NCBI GenBank assembly: GCA_963932465.1
Contig: OZ010791.1
Span: forward strand, 323,202,283-323,266,282
Source of the DNA: Maratus speciosus
Taxonomy: Eukaryota; Arthropoda; Arachnida; Araneae; Salticidae
Length of the DNA stretch: 64,000 nt
Direction of reading: 5' to 3'
The notes under the pieces were generated by a model. It saw nothing but the letters and a program-made list of their open reading frames with translations. It had not been told where the DNA came from and ran no database searches. Shown piece after piece: positions 60,326 through 64,000 of the stretch. The stretch's first letter is position 1. The number at the start of each line of letters is the position of its first letter. The translations under genes were made by a program, and so were the position numbers.

Positions 60326-60770
60326 TTTCATAAAGAGATTGCTTTAACAATTTCGATTAAATCAGCAATTTTATTTTTCTTGTATTTGGATATATGTGTG
60401 AGCAGCTACACATGGAAAAATATAATCTTGTAATTTTTAAAGAAATATAATATTTAACTGCAATATAGAAATGCTTTTTTAAATGAAAAGCTCATTTATT
60501 CGGGACTAACATTATGCCACCAGTTAAACAAAATTAAATCGACTGGGAAAATAAATGTATCATTGCTATGATGTGAAAATATTCACTTTACATTATACAT
60601 ATTATATATAAGCGTAAATAGAAAATGCATGCTATTTAAAAAGGGTTTTTTATTTTATATTATAATTCTTTTCTATTTTCTGATTAATTATTATTTTTTA
60701 AACTATGCCTTAAACGTATTTATATATTGTCTGTGACAATAATGCAGAAAGTTTATTTAAAATATATAGA

Positions 60771-61010
60771 GGAAAAGGTCCAAATACCGGCTACCACTTT
60801 TGTTTTCAATCTAGATCATACAATTTTCAAAATTAATAAAATAAAAAGTGACAGCAGGGTACCTTGACACGTCTTACACCTGTTTAGAGAAAAAAAAAAT
60901 CAGTTTAAAAGGCGTTTTCTGTTTATAAGAAGCAAAATTCCGAAAGTCTTCAAATTTTGAGTTTTTAAGATGGTGTCTAAATACCGGCTACCTAAGTTTT
61001 TTTCCAAAAT
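60771..61010. mobile_element. pogo-like end relic
   Basis: GGAAAAGGTCCAAATACCGG followed by CTACC (about 60771) and a direct partial copy TAAATACCGGCTACC (about 60976) resemble, in reverse order, the GGGGA...TAGCC...GGACC ends of the 31- and 35-kb elements. No partner end was found, so this is an incomplete or diverged copy. Confidence 0.35.
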
Positions 61011-63670
61011 ATCACACAAATAGAGCTAATGCCAATTATTAAGCAATAAGAATATTATTTTAATAAATTGTATTGATTAATAACATTACTTATGCACAGA
61101 AAAATACGCAATTTTTAATAAATAAGTATTTTTGTCAAATTTCTAAAATTCTTTACGACTATCTCCAGCAGTCTTCTTCCCATTATGTTTTTAATTTTGT
61201 TTTTTAACTTGTAAAACAGAAAAAAGCTTGCTGATTGAAATGAGAATTATTTCATCTGAAAAAATCAAAAACATAATATCTCTCTCTGCGTCGGTATAGT
61301 ACCTATCAGCCTACATATGACATTCTTAACATTGTACCCAGAATCCCCTCCCCCATTCTTGTCCACAGAGAAAGCACCCATGCAGAAGAGACAAATTTAT
61401 CATCTTCTTCTGTTGGATATTTTCTTTTTTCACTTTTTTAACCCTCTCGCTGCGTAATTGTTTTATCAAAATAGCTTCAAATATTGCGTATTTACGTAAA
61501 TATTGCGCAAAAAAACTGACTATTTGAATGACATAAAAAATCACCTCGATAAGTATTTTGCCAGCAAATCACATACGTTTTGGAAACAAGGCATTATGAG
61601 GCTCCCGAAGAGAACGTTGTTGAACTGAATGGCACACATAGTATACTTTAATAAAATCTTCGCGTTTTCGAAATTGTGAATGGTTCCTTTTATGTAAAAA
61701 ACAAAAGAAAATTTTGGATCAACCTAATATCTTTTCATCAGACACATAAAGTTAAATGTTGCGATTCAGATGAAAATGATACTTTTTAAACAAAACACTG
61801 GATGCATTATATGAATTGAATTTCATAACTACATTTTACCATACTTTTAATCTGACAAAACAAGCACATTATTTTAAATTATAAAATACTGCATAGAAGT
61901 TTTATGACTGAATTTAATAAAATAAACTGCGAATATAAGAAACATATCGCATTTACATATTTCAGTTTTCGATCGACTCCTAGGCAGTATTCTTATCACC
62001 GACAGTCCCTGTTCACGTACATAGAAAAATCATTTTTATGGTCGGAAATTATGTCATAGGGTGCACAGAGATGTGCAGTTTTATCTACTAAATTCTAACA
62101 TTTTTGGTACGATTATGTCACGATGATGTACATTTATGTTTCTTTTTTATTCTATATGCATGCAGATATCTGTCCTGTATCTTGTAAATTACAGTGTGTT
62201 TTTACAGGAGTTAAAATATATACAGAGTGTTCCCTTATATTAATAGTTAATGTTTTAACCGTTAGCTTTAAAGGCACAGTTGAAATTGTAAAAAAATGTT
62301 TCAAGTGCTGTGCTTTATTATGTTAAAAGCCACTTACATCAAAATAGTTATCATTTTTTTAAAGTTACGAAATTTAATTTTTGATAAGGTCCTTTGTTCA
62401 TTTTAAAAATATATATAGAAACACTTTATTCGTACTCTAACAAGTAAAACAATAAACATTCCCTTCATTTATGAACAAAACTAACTTCGAATTTTAAGAG
62501 TTTTTTGGCTCTAAAAACACGAGTTTCTATTGTTGGTGCCAAAATAAGGTGAAAAATAATAAACTTAACATTATCTGAAGAATAAAATATTTTCTGTTTT
62601 ACTTGTTAAAGCACGGAGAATGTTTTCTAAAAATAACGTATGGGACTTGACCAAAAATGTTTTAATAATAATAAAAAGAAATACACACTTTTCATTTTAT
62701 CATCCTTTTAAATCATTACAAAATGAGGAACACAAATTCATTTGCTTTATACATCTCCATTCTATTTCAACTTTGTTATAAGGCCATCTTTACACTTAGG
62801 CTTTGACTTGCGTAAACGTCAATTATTATTATTATTACGGATTGCGTACTGATCCGGAATTCATCAAGGTCTATTTAATCGAAGCAATAAATCTTGTATA
62901 AAATCTTGTTAATGAGATTTGTTGATGCGGATATAGATATAATTTTTGAAACACATTATCTGGGAGAAATATTTTTTTACAATATATATCACTCACTTTT
63001 AATGCGATTTTTATATGTGTATAGATCTCATTAGGAACTAAATTTTTAAGTCGTCTGGGTTTTTAATTTTTGACTTTGTTTCAATTACGGCAATCTTGCA
63101 CATGTCTTTGTGTAAACTTTAATACATGGAAGTGGAAATGGGCAAAACACATTGAGCTTCCAACTTTATTTAGAGTAGTAGTTCGGGGGTTCAGAAACAA
63201 TGCCTAGGGTCTATAAATGCTTGAATAGCACGGTATGTCTGCGACTGTCATATAATGGCGTCCTTTTCAGCCGTTGAGCCATACACCACTCAGGCCCCCT
63301 CTAAAAACGATAAAAAGAACTGTAAAAAGTATGCTGTTGCAAATTTGACCTATTCCACATATTACGTGAATAGGCAATTCATATTATGGTTATTGAGGTA
63401 ATAAATAAGTTGTTAAAAAGAAAATAGTAATTTAAATATATTCTAAACAGCGCGGAAGTTAATTGATTTATATTTAGAAAAGCATTTAGGTTATTACGGG
63501 TCATATTTCTAATTTATAACGAAAAGCACAATGTGTAAATCAAACTGGTAAATTTTCAATAACCGATGCCCTTGCCAAATTTACAAGTGTAACGGAATTC
63601 TTTTTGGAACTGCATGAATTGCAGTCACTACATTAAAGGTGATTTTTAAGATAAATATTGAATCACACGA
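61011..63670. other. A+T-rich intergenic DNA, nothing recognised
   Basis: Short chance frames only. Confidence 0.45.
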
Positions 63671-63671
63671 T

Positions 63672-63862
63672 TGAAATTTTCCAACTGAGCGAAAAAATGC
63701 CCATGTCGGGATTCGAAACCAGATCCTTGGCTTACATCGCAGGAATTACAGCCCACGTAGCTTACACGGTAGGGCATTGGCAATGTAAGCCAAGGACCTA
63801 GATTCGATTCCCGTCTTGGACATTTTTTCGCTCAGGTAGAAAATTTCAATTCATATGATAAC
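63672..63862. repeat. Inverted pair of tRNA-like repeats (family of 23 kb)
   Basis: The minus copy (about 63672-63735) keeps GATGTAAGCCAAGGATCTGG and GGTTTCGAATCCC. The plus copy (about 63755-63862) keeps TAGCTTACACGGTAGGGCA, TTGGCAATGTAAGCCAA and GATTCGATTCCC. Both lead into the same tail (GACATTTTTTCGCTCAG and GAAAATTTCAAT) as the 23-kb pair. Acceptor ends do not pair, so these are not functional tRNAs. Confidence 0.65.
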
Positions 63863-64000
63863 TTTACCATTAAGTACACGAGGTGGAACCCGTCGAATTT
63901 CGACGAAAGAAAATGTTTACTAAGGAACTGTTGCATCAAATTTATAATACATCGACAACAATAATTACAATAAAAAATCCATCTTACACTTGTTAATTTA
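63863..64000. other. End of window, nothing recognised
   Basis: A+T-rich sequence running off the window edge. Confidence 0.4.

Overview
The window looks like non-coding DNA from a large, A+T-rich animal genome, most likely an arthropod and perhaps an arachnid. By eye it is about 70 % A+T, with long homopolymer and ATT/TA tracts. It carries a typical arthropod mix of repeats: Tc1/mariner, pogo-like and piggyBac-like DNA elements, Penelope-like and R1-like retroelements, and tRNA-derived short repeats. The taxon is inferred from this mix. I found no confident host gene, rRNA, functional tRNA, CRISPR array or bacterial-type operon. Nearly everything recognisable is mobile-element DNA in various states of decay.

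Layout. 0.9-1.1 kb: short foldback repeat related to a copy at 50.4 kb. 2.2-2.7 kb: internally duplicated piggyBac-like MITE with TTAA flanks. 3.3-5.0 kb: full-length Tc1-like element with one in-frame stop in its transposase. 5.9-6.8 kb: pogo-like deletion derivative. 8.2-8.8 kb: decayed mariner-like MITE. 9.1-10.5 kb: 1.37-kb foldback. 10.9-13.1 kb: repeats rich in TCGCCAAA. 13.9-16.9 kb: intact mariner-type element with an open 362-codon transposase and terminal inverted repeats of about 0.8 kb. 18.2-19.0 and 21.8-22.5 kb: two unrelated tandem arrays, each ending in a GGACAGAC minisatellite. 23.3-23.9 kb: head-to-head inverted pair of tRNA-like repeats. 24.2-28.6 kb: small inverted-repeat elements, tRNA-like pieces and a second piggyBac-like MITE flanked by CTAG. 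31.3-32.7 and 35.3-37.4 kb: two pogo-like deletion derivatives in opposite orientation, with remnants of a zinc-finger transposase tail. 41.0-45.2 kb: clusters of TGACGTCA. 46.3-48.0 kb: head-to-head palindrome of two Penelope-like 3' ends encoding GIY-YIG remnants. 48.2-53.7 kb: tandem duplications. 58.2-58.9 kb: 5'-truncated R1-like LINE with a perfect 12-bp target-site duplication, inserted in a repeat that recurs as a foldback at 58.9-59.5 kb.

The only gene that looks fully intact is the transposase at 14757-15845. It is visibly more G+C-rich than its surroundings and lies inside matching long inverted repeats, so it is probably a recent arrival that may still be functional. The elements do not form a pathway. 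A recurring theme is the inverted duplication: at least six loci could fold into long hairpins if transcribed, which would make the region a plausible source of double-stranded RNA. No clear new biological system is visible. The most unusual items are the long-TIR DD41D transposon, the paired array-plus-minisatellite repeats, the inverted Penelope pair and the TGACGTCA clusters.
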